A stretch of 64,000 nucleotides of DNA from positions 248,001 through 312,000 of the forward strand of contig NZ_FQVN01000004.1 in NCBI RefSeq assembly GCF_900129375.1, read 5' to 3'. Position 1 is the first letter of the stretch. Each line of letters opens with the position of its first letter. Below, piece by piece: positions 37,148 to 44,688 of the stretch. Origin of the DNA: Streptoalloteichus hindustanus. GTDB taxonomy: Bacteria > Actinomycetota > Actinomycetes > Mycobacteriales > Pseudonocardiaceae. Below the pieces are notes generated by a model, which was not told the DNA's origin, searched no databases, and was given only the letters and a program-made list of their open reading frames with translations. The position numbers were made by a program, and so were the translations under genes.

Positions 37148-38823
37148 TTGAGGAATCCCGCGGTGGCGAACCCGTAGAGCCCGAGCCCGTGGGCGCCGTA
37201 GTTGGCGAGGTCCCTGCGCGCCGCGTACGCGCCGGACCCCGGGTAGAGCGGGAGGTGGTGGGCGTGCCGCCAGGCCAGTACGTCGATCTCGTTGGCGAGC
37301 TCGTCCCGCTTCGCCGAGTCCAGCTCGCCGACCGCGCGGTCGTACAGCCCGTCGAGCTCGCGGATGTGGATGCGGCCGAAGTTGTTGCCGTACCTCGCGC
37401 CCACCGGCTCCTGGAAGACCGGGCGGTCGTGGGAGATCGGGTACGCCGACTTGGTCCACTCGAACGCGATGATGTCGAAGTTGCCCGGCAACAGGTAGCT
37501 GTCGTAGAACTTCTCGACCGGCACGGACTCGACCTTCGCCTCGACCCCGATCGCCGCGAGCTGGTCGACGATCAGGCCGGAGACGGTGCGCCCGGTCGGG
37601 TTGGCCTGCGCCACGAACCGGAGCGCGAGCCGCTGGCCGTCCTTGGCGCGGAACTTGCCCTGGAGCTTCCAGCCGAGCTCGTCGAGCTTGGTGCGCGCGG
37701 CGTTCGCGTCGAACGGCAGCACACGCGAGTTGTCCTTGTAGCCGGCGTGTCCCGGCGGCAGGATGTGGCTGCCCACGGCCTTGGCGCCGCGGGCGATGGG
37801 GCCCAGCAGCACGGTGGTGATCGCCTGCGGGTCGATGCCCTGGGCGACCGCCCTGCGCAGGTCCTCGTCGCGCAGCAGGGCGCCCTCGCCGCCGTTGAAC
37901 GTCACCTGCCCCGCCAGCCGTTCGGTGGCCTGCCGGATCTCCACGCCGGGGATGGTGTTGGCCCGGGTGAACAGGTCGAGGTCCGCGCCGACCGGGTAGA
38001 TGTCGATGCCGCGGTTGGCCAGTTCGTCCGCGCGGGCCGACGGGTCGAGCACGCGGAAGATGATCCGGTCCAGCGGCGGCCGGTCCCGCCACCACTTCGG
38101 GTTGCGCCGCAACGTGATGATCTTCGCCGTGGCGTCGACCGAGGCGACCTCGAAGGGGCCGGCGGTGACCGTCGGCCCGGCGAGCCAGGACCGGTTGAAC
38201 GCCTCGGGGGTCTCGGTGAGCTCCTTGGGCACCAGCGGGCGGAACAGGCCCTGCCACTCGGCGAACGGCCGGGCGAGGGTCAGCACGACCTCCCTGTCCG
38301 ATCCGCCGCGCTCGACGCTGGCGACGTCCTGGTAGCCGACGTGGTTGTTGACCTCGTACCGGCCGTCCTCGCCGCGCAACGCGCGCCAGTGGCTGTGCAG
38401 GTCCTCCCAGCTGACCGGCCTTCCGTTGCTCCACACGGCATTGGCCGCGATCTGGTAGCGGATGACCTGCGGCGCGGTGGAGACGAGTTCGGCCCTGTCG
38501 AAGAAGTCCCGGTTGAGCACCGGGACCCCGTCGGCGCCGTCGAGGAAGGCGCTGGGCAGGATCGCCTCGGCGAGCTGGTAGGTGGTGGTGCGCGCGCCGT
38601 TGACCTGTTTCGGGTTGTAGTTGCTGGGTAACGCGTCGATCGGGATGCGGAGATCGCCTCCGTCGCGCAACGCCGACCGCGGCCTGGCGTTCACGTCCGG
38701 CCGGGTTCCCCCCGCCTCGTGGCGCTTGTCGGGCCCGGGTTGGCCGGTGGCGCAACCCGACGCGGCCAGCACGACCGCGAGCAGGACGCCGCCGAGCGCG
38801 GTCGCTCTGCCTCGAACACGCAT
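37144..38823 (-). CDS. Peptide/metallophore-binding lipoprotein (SBP family 5)
   Basis: 559 residues. N-terminal lipoprotein signal with lipobox VLAASGC, then the family 5 solute-binding fold (AEAILPSAFLDGADG, EDLHSHWRAL, VLTLARPFAEWQGLF, YKDNSRVLPFDANAARTKLDELG). These proteins capture oligopeptides, nickel chelates or opine metallophores (CntA). First gene of a four-gene importer operon. Its promoter region carries a Fur/Zur-like box about 65 nt upstream (38888-38905), implying induction under metal limitation. Confidence 0.9.
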   Translation of the reverse strand: MRVRGRATALGGVLLAVVLAASGCATGQPGPDKRHEAGGTRPDVNARPRSALRDGGDLRIPIDALPSNYNPKQVNGARTTTYQLAEAILPSAFLDGADGVPVLNRDFFDRAELVSTAPQVIRYQIAANAVWSNGRPVSWEDLHSHWRALRGEDGRYEVNNHVGYQDVASVERGGSDREVVLTLARPFAEWQGLFRPLVPKELTETPEAFNRSWLAGPTVTAGPFEVASVDATAKIITLRRNPKWWRDRPPLDRIIFRVLDPSARADELANRGIDIYPVGADLDLFTRANTIPGVEIRQATERLAGQVTFNGGEGALLRDEDLRRAVAQGIDPQAITTVLLGPIARGAKAVGSHILPPGHAGYKDNSRVLPFDANAARTKLDELGWKLQGKFRAKDGQRLALRFVAQANPTGRTVSGLIVDQLAAIGVEAKVESVPVEKFYDSYLLPGNFDIIAFEWTKSAYPISHDRPVFQEPVGARYGNNFGRIHIRELDGLYDRAVGELDSAKRDELANEIDVLAWRHAHHLPLYPGSGAYAARRDLANYGAHGLGLYGFATAGFLK

Positions 38824-38887
38824 GTTGACACCCCAGCCCCCGGCGCATGCCAGACCGAATCTTCCTGGACGCGGCGTGACCGTAGCG

Positions 38888-38905
38888 CAAAGCGTTTTCA
38901 TTTCC
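38888..38905 (-). promoter_or_regulatory. Fur/Zur-like box A (importer side)
   Basis: On the minus strand the site reads GGAAATGAAAACGCTTTG. It matches about 11 of 15 positions of a TGAAAATGATTTTCA-type Zur operator as known for actinobacteria. It lies upstream of the importer operon start at 38823. Weaker than box B. Confidence 0.5.
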
Positions 38906-38960
38906 AACCACGATCGGGTGATCGGAGCATCGTTCCGGGCAGGTCGGGATCATGATCTTG

Positions 38961-38980
38961 ACGATAACGATTTTCATTAC
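38961..38980 (+). promoter_or_regulatory. Fur/Zur-like box B (exporter side)
   Basis: ACGATAACGATTTTCATTAC; on the other strand it reads ATGAAAATCGTTATCG, an almost perfect ATGA-AAAT-N2-TT-TC dyad of the Fur superfamily, closer to Zur than to the TTAGG-type IdeR/DmdR box. It stands out as AT-rich in a GC-rich region and lies 75 nt before the exporter start, directly between the divergent uptake and export genes. Confidence 0.65.
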
Positions 38981-39054
38981 GTATGCTCGTCCGCCGCGGT
39001 CCCCGACGAGTCGACGACCGGCCCGCAGCGGGCCGGACCTGGTGCGAGGTGCTT

Positions 39055-40323
39055 GTGACGACAGCGCGGTTTTTAAGGCATAACAAGGACTTCACCCGGT
39101 TCTGGTTCGGTGAGACCGTCTCACTGTTCGGCGTGCAGGTGACCAACCTGGCGTTGCCGCTCACCGCGGTCCTCACGCTGCAGGTCTCCCCCGAGGAGCT
39201 CGGGGTGCTGCGGTCGTTCGCCTTCCTGCCGTTCCTGTTCCTGGCGCTGCCGTTCGGCGTGCTCGTCGACCGCCGGGCCAAGCGACCGCTGATGATCTAC
39301 GCGAACCTCGTCCGGGCGGTGCTCGTCGGCCTGGTGCCGCTCCTCGCGGTCCTGGACGCGCTCACGCTGCCCGGCCTGGCCGCCATCGTGCTCGGCATCG
39401 GGGTGTGCACCGTCCTGTTCGAGGTGTGCTGGCTGTCCTACGTGCCGGTCATCGTCGGCCAGGAACACCTGGTGACGGCGAACGGCAGGGTGGCGGCGAG
39501 CTCGTCGGCCGCCGAGTTCGCCGGCCCCGGCCTCGGCGGCCTGTTCGTGCAGGTCTTCACCGCGCCGTTCGCGCTCGTCGTCAACGCGTTCTCCTACCTC
39601 GTCTCGGTCGTGTCCCTCTGGTTCGTCCGCGTGCCCGAGGAGGTCCGCCCGCCCGCGAAACGCCACGTGGGCAAGGAGATCGCCGAAGGCATCCGGTTCA
39701 TCGTCCAGCAGCGCCACCTGCGCGTGCTCGCGGTGACCGGCGCCGCGTTCAACTTCTGCTACATGTTCGTCGAGGCGTTGTTCGTGCTCTACGCGGTCCG
39801 CGACCTCCACTTCGACGCCGGCCTGATCGGCGTGATCGTCGCGCTGGGCGCCGTGGGCGGCCTGCTCGGCGCCGCGCTGGCCTCGACGTTGGTGCGGCGG
39901 TTCCCGTTCGGCCGGGTCTACCTGCTGGCGGTGATCGTCGGGCACGGCGGCCCGCTGCTCATCCCGGCCGCCTCGGGCTCGACGATCAGCACGGTTGCCC
40001 TCGTGATCGCCGGCTTCTTCCTCATGCGCGGCGGGCTGGCGGTCTTCAGCGTCGCGGGCACCAGCCTGCGGCAGGCGGTCACCCCCAGGGAGCTGATGGG
40101 CCGCATGACCGCCGGCATGCGCACCCTCATGTGGGGCATCGGCACCACCGGCGCGATCGCGGGCGGCGCGGTGGGCGGCTACCTCGGCCTGCGCCCCGGA
40201 CTGTGGGTGGCCGCGCTCGGCTTCCTGCTCGCCGCGGTGCCGGTCGCGCTGTCCCGCATCCCGCGTCTGCGCGAGATGCCCAGCCAGGAGATCACCACCC
40301 CGCAAGCGGCCCCCGCGGCCTGA
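39055..40323 (+). CDS. MFS exporter
   Basis: 422 residues from GTG 39055 with GAGG six bases upstream. About 12 membrane helices; it begins RFLRHNKDFTRFWFGETVSLFG, the signature of enterobactin-exporter/MFS_3-like proteins that export siderophores and drugs, and has the LVDRRAKRPLM loop. Divergent from the importer operon across a Fur/Zur-type box. The role by position is export of the molecule made by the 26.9-33.4 kb operon, like CntE in staphylopine systems. Confidence 0.88.
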   Translation: MTTARFLRHNKDFTRFWFGETVSLFGVQVTNLALPLTAVLTLQVSPEELGVLRSFAFLPFLFLALPFGVLVDRRAKRPLMIYANLVRAVLVGLVPLLAVLDALTLPGLAAIVLGIGVCTVLFEVCWLSYVPVIVGQEHLVTANGRVAASSSAAEFAGPGLGGLFVQVFTAPFALVVNAFSYLVSVVSLWFVRVPEEVRPPAKRHVGKEIAEGIRFIVQQRHLRVLAVTGAAFNFCYMFVEALFVLYAVRDLHFDAGLIGVIVALGAVGGLLGAALASTLVRRFPFGRVYLLAVIVGHGGPLLIPAASGSTISTVALVIAGFFLMRGGLAVFSVAGTSLRQAVTPRELMGRMTAGMRTLMWGIGTTGAIAGGAVGGYLGLRPGLWVAALGFLLAAVPVALSRIPRLREMPSQEITTPQAAPAA

Positions 40324-40439
40324 AACGCTTCCGGCTCCGCTGCGGGGCGAGAACTCGTCTCCCTTTTTCGCATAATGCGATTGACTCTCCGGCGCGGACC
40401 GGACATGCTGAGCGTGCCCACCAGAACGAAGGAGCGGAC

Positions 40440-40583
40440 ATGATGCGGGACATGCGAAAGCGGGGTGCGCGGTGCCTCGGCGCGGTCGCGGCGCTCGCTG
40501 TCGCCGGTGCCTCGCGCCACCATCTCTCCTGGCGTTGTTCGTGGTGTGCTCACCAGCATCTGACCTGCGGCTCCCCGCCGTGA
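40440..40583 (+). CDS. Small secreted or leader peptide with Cys/His-rich end, 47 residues
   Basis: ATG 40440 follows a strong GAAGGAG (spacing five), with TTGACT (40381-40386) and CATGCT (40404-40409) as a 17-nt spaced promoter. The first half resembles a signal peptide (MRKRGARCLGAVAALAVAGA); the second half is SRHHLSWRCSWCAHQHLTCG, with HH, CxxC and HxH. The stop codon lies inside a hairpin that overlaps a terminator, the layout of a leader-peptide attenuator. It could also be a metal-binding peptide tied to the metallophore locus. Not a recognised family. Confidence 0.45.
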   Translation: MMRDMRKRGARCLGAVAALAVAGASRHHLSWRCSWCAHQHLTCGSPP

Positions 40584-40613
40584 CAGGCAGGTAGACCCTG
40601 TCAGGGAGAGCCG
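40568..40613 (+). promoter_or_regulatory. Hairpin overlapping the small-ORF stop codon
   Basis: CGGCTC (40568-40573) and GAGCCG (40608-40613) enclose TGACAGG (40581-40587) and CCTGTCA (40597-40603). The last four bases are shared with the left arm of the following terminator, so the two structures exclude each other. Confidence 0.55.
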
Positions 40614-40644
40614 CCCATCGGGAGCACCGATTCGGGCGGCTTTT
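40610..40644 (+). terminator. Rho-independent terminator with T-run
   Basis: GCCGCCC (40610-40616) pairs with GGGCGGC (40634-40640), extended by ATCGG/CCGAT around a GAGCA loop, followed by TTTT. One of the few canonical intrinsic terminators here. It stands between the small ORF and the tRNA-like array. Confidence 0.8.
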
Positions 40645-40676
40645 CGCTGTTCGGCGTGCCCTGAACAGTTTTTACT

Positions 40677-40747
40677 GTCGGCGAGCTTCGGAAAGCGGGG
40701 CGGCTTCCAAATCCGCCTGTCCGGGGGTTCGACTCCCTCCGCCGGCG
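40677..40747 (+). tRNA. tRNA-like gene, best read as Trp(CCA), degenerate
   Basis: Seven-bp acceptor stem GTCGGCG/CGCCGGC and a normal T-arm (GGGGG-TTCGACT-CCCTC). The D-arm is reduced to a 4-bp stem with a CGGA tetraloop. The anticodon region CTTCCAAAT is best read as CCA with T33 and A37 but has a C-T mismatch at 31:39; alternatively it is a 9-nt loop. No CCA end encoded. Likely degenerate or a highly divergent tRNA. Confidence 0.5.
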
Positions 40748-40851
40748 CTCGACGCCGTCCATTTCCCGGTTCGGCGCGGCCGTTGACAAATCCACAGCGG
40801 AGCAGACATTTCCCCACTGCTCGCCTCGGCCGTTCCCGGCCCCGGCGAGCG

Positions 40852-40891
40852 GGTGCGGCCGGGCCGCGCCCACACGCGGCCCGGCCGCACC
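40852..40891 (+). other. Perfect 17-bp hairpin before tRNA-Tyr
   Basis: GGTGCGGCCGGGCCGCG (40852-40868) pairs with its complement at 40875-40891 across CCCACA. It ends eight bases before tRNA-Tyr and may be a terminator or a processing site. A consensus -35 TTGACA lies at 40783-40788 but the matching -10 is weak. Confidence 0.7.
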
Positions 40892-40898
40892 ACACCGA

Positions 40899-40979
40899 GG
40901 TGGAGACGGGCTCGGAGCCCAACCCGACTGTAAACCGGGCGTCCCCGCGACACCGGTGGTTCGACTCCACCCTCCACCA
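40899..40979 (+). tRNA. tRNA-Tyr(GTA), divergent
   Basis: Acceptor GGTGGAG/CTCCACC, T-arm GGTGG-TTCGACT-CCACC, long class II variable arm as expected for bacterial Tyr, anticodon GTA with T33 and A37. The D-loop is only five bases (TCGGA) and pair 31:39 is an A-C mismatch. The CCA end is encoded at 40980-40982. A G34 tRNA, so a potential substrate for queuosine-type modification. Confidence 0.75.
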
Positions 40980-41029
40980 CCACGCCCCGGGGCTCCACGA
41001 GATGCCCCCCAGCAATGCTCTTCAGCAAT

Positions 41030-41114
41030 GCCTCTGTGGCGGAACGGCAGACGCACGCGGCTCAAACCCGCGCGCCCGTGGACGGGCATGCAGGTTCGAC
41101 TCCTGCCAGAGGCA
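41030..41114 (+). tRNA. tRNA-Leu(CAA)
   Basis: The most normal member of the array: acceptor GCCTCTG/CAGAGGC, typical Leu D-arm (GGCGGAACGGCAGACGC), anticodon stem CGCGG-CTCAAAC-CCGCG, class II variable arm with GCCCG/CGGGC stem, T-arm GCAGG-TTCGACT-CCTGC. No encoded CCA. Confidence 0.9.
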
Positions 41115-41178
41115 CGCACATCCCAGGCAGGACACCCCTGTCCTCCCGTGCGACCTGTTCCGCCGCCACGGCGGATGA

Positions 41179-41252
41179 CGTCCCGCAGCTCAGTCGGCAG
41201 AGCGTCCGCCGGAGAAGGCGGAAGATCCCAGGTTCGAGTCCTGGCGGGACGG
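41179..41252 (+). tRNA. tRNA-like gene with enlarged anticodon loop (Phe-like body)
   Basis: Acceptor CGTCCCG/CGGGACG, D-arm GCTC-AGTCGGCA-GAGC, T-arm CCAGG-TTCGAGT-CCTGG are normal. The anticodon stem TCCGC/GCGGA matches actinobacterial tRNA-Phe, but the loop is CGGAGAAG, eight bases without T33, so the anticodon (GAA, GAG or GGA) cannot be fixed. May be a decayed tRNA or one with special decoding. Confidence 0.6.
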
Positions 41253-41254
41253 CT

Positions 41255-41329
41255 GTGACCGAAGCCGAAGGAGACGAGGCCCCGGATTGTGGTTCCGGGC
41301 ACTAGCCGGTGCGAGTCCGGTCGGTCACC
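41255..41329 (+). tRNA. tRNA-His(GTG), divergent
   Basis: Acceptor GTGACCG/CGGTCAC, anticodon stem CCGGA/TCCGG with the canonical His loop TTGTGGT, C73 discriminator and encoded CCA at 41330-41332. Oddities: the base before position 1 is T, not the G-1 typical of tRNA-His, the D-stem is only three bp and the T-loop is TGCGAGT. Also a G34 tRNA. Confidence 0.75.
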
Positions 41330-41369
41330 CCAACTCCCGCGCCAGGCCCCGGCGCGGCGTGGGCGGACA

Positions 41370-41438
41370 CGCGCGTGGCCCGGCGGCCACCCGGAGCTCA
41401 TATCTCCGGGGCGCCTGGATCGACACCAGGACGCGCGA
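41370..41438 (+). tRNA. tRNA-like gene with CAT anticodon (Met-type), minimal D-arm
   Basis: Acceptor CGCGCGT/ACGCGCG, perfect anticodon stem CGGAG-CTCATAT-CTCCG, T-arm CCTGG-ATCGACA-CCAGG (A54 instead of T54), encoded CCA at 41439-41441. Positions 8-9 are missing and the D-arm is GGCC-CGGC-GGCC, a tetraloop like that of the first tRNA in the array. A shared hairpin-like D-arm in two members suggests a common origin. Confidence 0.6.
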
Positions 41439-41536
41439 CCACCACCTGTCGCCCCGACCCGCCCTTCCGGGTCGCCCGGCCCACGTCACGACGGTCGTGA
41501 GGCGGCCCGCAAAACCGTCAGTTCCGCATGTGTCTG

Positions 41537-42198
41537 TTACCGCGCCCGAACGTTGTCCCACAGCAGAGTGTGCAACCGGGTGGAAAGGTTCCAGCCGCGC
41601 TCAAGCACGGGGTCGGCAAGATGCCGGGCTCGGGTGAGAACCGTGGTGCTGTCGGTCCCCTCGGGCATGACCCACACCGGGTTGAGGTGATAAGCGCTGA
41701 CAAGCTCCTGGATCTCGGCGAGGTCCCCGACGTCCCGCACGACGAACTTCCAGATGTGTGGGAACGCAGGCCGGCGTGGGCGAGCTTGGGCGAGACGTTG
41801 AACTGTGAGACGTTGGCGGTGATCTCAGGTGTGGGTGGGATGGTCCCCGATGTCTCGATCTCGATGTCAGTAGCCAACTGGCCACCTCGCACGGCCCGCA
41901 CGAGCTTGCCGAGGGCCTGGGGTTGCAGCAGGGGTTCACCGCCGGTGATCACGACGAGTCCTGGAGGCCCGGAGCCGAGCCATGCGAGGACCTCTCCGAG
42001 CGGGAGGACGTGCCGTTCGGCGGCCAGGTCGAAGCGGCTGGCATCGTGGGTGTGCCCGCTGTCGCACCAAACGCAGGACAAGTGGCATCCGAACAGTCGG
42101 ACGAAGCGGGCACAGCGGCCGATGCTGGTTCCCTCACCCTGAAACGTGGGACCGAACAGCTCGTTGATCACCAACTCCTGATCGGTGTGCGGCCTCAT
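41537..42198 (-). pseudogene. queE: queE, 7-carboxy-7-deazaguanine synthase, frameshifted
   Basis: A radical SAM enzyme that turns CPH4 into CDG in preQ0 synthesis. The N-terminal frame from ATG 42198 (GGAGG upstream) has INELFGPTFQGEGTSIG, the GCHLSCVWCDS cluster motif (CX3CX2C) and VVITGGEPLLQ, up to QFNVSPKLAHAGL. Beyond about 41770 that frame loses similarity, while a different phase continues IWKFVVRDVGDLAEIQELV to LHTLLWDNVRAR, ending at 41537. So a frameshift, perhaps with a small deletion, lies near 41755-41775. Overlaps queD by ATGA. If real, the island cannot complete preQ0 on its own. Confidence 0.8.
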
Positions 42199-42752
42199 GC
42201 CGGTTCCTCCGGTCCATAGGCCGCGGAGTTGGTACGGGTCTCGCGCACGACAACTTGTCCGATACGGACGTGGGGTGGCGCACCCGGCAGATCACGCAGA
42301 ACGTTGTGGCTCACGCGTCGTAGCAACACGGCGACGGCTTCGACGGTGGGCCAGGCCAGATCACCGGCCAGTGACTCGGGCCCCGTGGAGGGTTGGTCGG
42401 ATCCGAACCGGAACACCTTGCATCCGGCCGCGGCAAGTGGCGCGGTGAGCGGGTCGCGGTGACCCAGCATGGTGCCGTGGTCGAGGTGGGTGTCGATCCA
42501 CTGCCGCACGCCGGCCTTCACCGCGCCGAACTCGACCACGGTGAAGTCGGAGCTGAGGGAGATCGCGGACACGACAACGCGGACCCGCCATGAATGTCCG
42601 TGCAGGCTGGCGCATTTGCCGCCGAGTTCGGGTAGCCGGTGCGCGGTGTCGAAGGCGTGTTCGATGGCGATGCTGTGCTGAACCGGGTGTTCATTGTGGA
42701 CGGTGAGCGGTAGGCGATCTGCCTGCTCGGCGGGCGCGGTCCGGCGGAACAT
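42195..42752 (-). CDS. queD: QueD, 6-carboxytetrahydropterin synthase
   Basis: 185 residues. PTPS-family zinc and catalytic residues: IEHAFDTAHRLPELGGKCASLHGHSWRVRV (first zinc His in AHRL, catalytic Cys in KCASLHGHS, HGH pair), then DFTVVEFGAVKAGV and LDHGTML, with a C-terminal RETRTNSAAY. Converts dihydroneopterin triphosphate to CPH4 for QueE. ATG 42752 (TTG 42755 is nearer to the GGAGG). First gene of a queD-queE pair divergent from the XRE-type regulator. Confidence 0.9.
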   Translation of the reverse strand: MFRRTAPAEQADRLPLTVHNEHPVQHSIAIEHAFDTAHRLPELGGKCASLHGHSWRVRVVVSAISLSSDFTVVEFGAVKAGVRQWIDTHLDHGTMLGHRDPLTAPLAAAGCKVFRFGSDQPSTGPESLAGDLAWPTVEAVAVLLRRVSHNVLRDLPGAPPHVRIGQVVVRETRTNSAAYGPEEPA

Positions 42753-43192
42753 CAAGGTGCTCTTCCTCCGCGTGTTCTGTTCGTGGGGGTCTTCGCCTTC
42801 GGTCGAGCCACGCCCCGAGCAGTGAGGGCGGGTGCGGGCCGACGTGGGCTTCCGACTGCTTGTGTCCGAGTCAGTACAACGCCGACTCGTCCTGCCCGAC
42901 CAGAGCGGACATGCGGCGACGACCAGGCGTTCACGGGGCGTCGGCGTCCACGTCCCTCATGCAGCCGGTGGCGGGAGCGAAGTGACAGGTGGGCCAGTCG
43001 TGGAGCGGGCGGGCTGCGAGCCGGTGGTGGGGCGGTTCCACCAGGTTCTGACTGCGGTGACCAACCGCCACCTGGCAGGATCACGGAGTACGTTGGGGCT
43101 GTTCACAGGGCTGGGAGGCAGCCCCAGTGGTGTGAGCTGGAAGGGAAAGTGAGATCGCGAATGGCCGGCAGGCGCGTGGGAGCGGTCGACTG
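42753..43192. promoter_or_regulatory. Divergent region between queD and the XRE-type regulator gene
   Basis: About 440 nt. No gene recognised. GGGGCTG (43095-43101) and CAGCCCC (43119-43125) form a 7-bp hairpin about 70 nt upstream of the regulator start. Promoters for both directions should lie here. Confidence 0.4.
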
Positions 43193-44626
43193 GTGAGCGA
43201 ACTCGCGAGCCCACTGGCTGAGCGACGGCTCGCTGCCGGGTACACCCAGGAGAGATTGGCTGAGGAGCTCGGGGTCGACCGCGGGACCGTGGGCCGGTGG
43301 GAACGAGGTGTGCAGATCCCACAGCCGTGGCAGCGCCCCGCTCTCGCGTCAGCGCTCCACGTCTCCCTGCTCGAACTCGACGAGATCCTGACTCCGGGCA
43401 CAGCGTCGACTTCCCCGAACGTCGGGGGCGTCACGGGGACTCCCGAGCTTCTCCCAGGTCGGGAATCGTTGGCCGCACTGGCGGAGCGACGATCCGCGGC
43501 GGCGGCGTGGAGCCAGCAGGAGTGGTTGAGGGTGCGACAGGCACCCGGCGTGCGTGGTCGGGAGTTGTCGGAGTTGGCCGCATGGCTGTATCCCCGGTCC
43601 CAGCGTGCGCCGGGTGGCCATGTGCTCACGGGACCGGGATGGCTTCTGCGGGAGCCTGTGGACCTCGACGCGATTCGGTTGGAGTGGTCCAACGCCCAGC
43701 ACCCGGTAGCCCCGCCAGGGCCGCTGGAGCACGTGCTGCCGTTGACCGACCGGGGTGAACGCTACGTCAGCTACAGCCGTGCGGTGCGGGACCTCGTGCG
43801 ACCCCGGCTGTTGGAGAACAGGCCCAGCTACCAACTGGTCGACCTCGACACGGACCCCGGGCTGACCCTGAAGTTCGCGCCGACCACGTTCTTCGAAGTG
43901 TTCGACGTCAAGCAGGCCCTCGCGCACGAGTTCAAAGCCGCGTGGCTCGCGTCCTGCCGTGCTGTTCCGGACTGGGACGCGCTACCGCTGCGTCGGGCGA
44001 TCGGGGACCCGTTCGACCCCCGCCGGCTGTTGATGTCTCCCGGGATCAGCACCCTGACGATTCGGCGCTCCAGTTGTGGCGACCACCGGTTCGTGCTGCA
44101 CGAGCGCGACGGAGACAAGGTCGCCGACGGAGGCGGCCTGTGCCACGTGATGCCGGCCGGGGAGTTCCAGCCATCGTCGGTTGACCCGGCTGTTCTCCGG
44201 CACGACTTCTCTCTGTGGCACAACATCATGCGCGAGTTCTCCGAGGAGTTCCTGGGAAACCCGGAACATGACGGCGCCGGCCCCGGGCAGTTGATCGACT
44301 ACAGGAGGGCGGAGCCGTTCCGCTCGTTCCAGCAGGCGCGGGCCGATGGCGCTCTTCGCCTCTGGTACTACGGCTTGGTGATCGAACCCCTGGAGTTGGG
44401 GGTGGTCCAGTTGACGGTCGCCGTGATCGACGACGTGGTTTTTGACCGGTTGTTCGCGGACATGGTCGAGACGAACGACGAGGGGCGGGTGGTCGGACGC
44501 GGTGGACGTCGGGACCTGCCGTTCCTCGGTGATGCGATCGAGCGGCTCGAACCGCGGCTGTCGGCCAGCGCGCTGACCCTGCTCCACCTCGTCTGGTGCG
44601 ACCGGGAACTTCTTCTCCACTCCTGA
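43193..44626 (+). CDS. XRE-type helix-turn-helix protein with large unknown C-terminal region
   Basis: 477 residues. The first 60 form an XRE/Cro HTH (RLAAGYTQERLAEELGVDRGTVGRWERG). The remaining 400 have no motif I can name with confidence; FSLWHNIMREFSEEFLGN is faintly Nudix-like (acidic EExxG helix) and the region is mostly soluble. GTG 43193. It lies between two halves of the que island, divergent from queD and convergent with the sugar/RT operon, so is the likely local regulator, perhaps sensing a nucleotide. Confidence 0.75.
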   Translation: MSELASPLAERRLAAGYTQERLAEELGVDRGTVGRWERGVQIPQPWQRPALASALHVSLLELDEILTPGTASTSPNVGGVTGTPELLPGRESLAALAERRSAAAAWSQQEWLRVRQAPGVRGRELSELAAWLYPRSQRAPGGHVLTGPGWLLREPVDLDAIRLEWSNAQHPVAPPGPLEHVLPLTDRGERYVSYSRAVRDLVRPRLLENRPSYQLVDLDTDPGLTLKFAPTTFFEVFDVKQALAHEFKAAWLASCRAVPDWDALPLRRAIGDPFDPRRLLMSPGISTLTIRRSSCGDHRFVLHERDGDKVADGGGLCHVMPAGEFQPSSVDPAVLRHDFSLWHNIMREFSEEFLGNPEHDGAGPGQLIDYRRAEPFRSFQQARADGALRLWYYGLVIEPLELGVVQLTVAVIDDVVFDRLFADMVETNDEGRVVGRGGRRDLPFLGDAIERLEPRLSASALTLLHLVWCDRELLLHS

Positions 44627-44688
44627 GCACCGCGACGCACTGCGCCCTCAGTCGGTGGCGAAGAGGGTTGTGGGCGTTCTGGGACGTG

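Noticed and set aside
40677-40747. tRNA-Sec or tRNA-Gly(TCC) for the first tRNA-like gene
   Set aside because: The variable region is short and the acceptor seven bp, unlike tRNA-Sec; reading TCC needs a 9-nt loop. CCA with one mismatch is the simplest reading.
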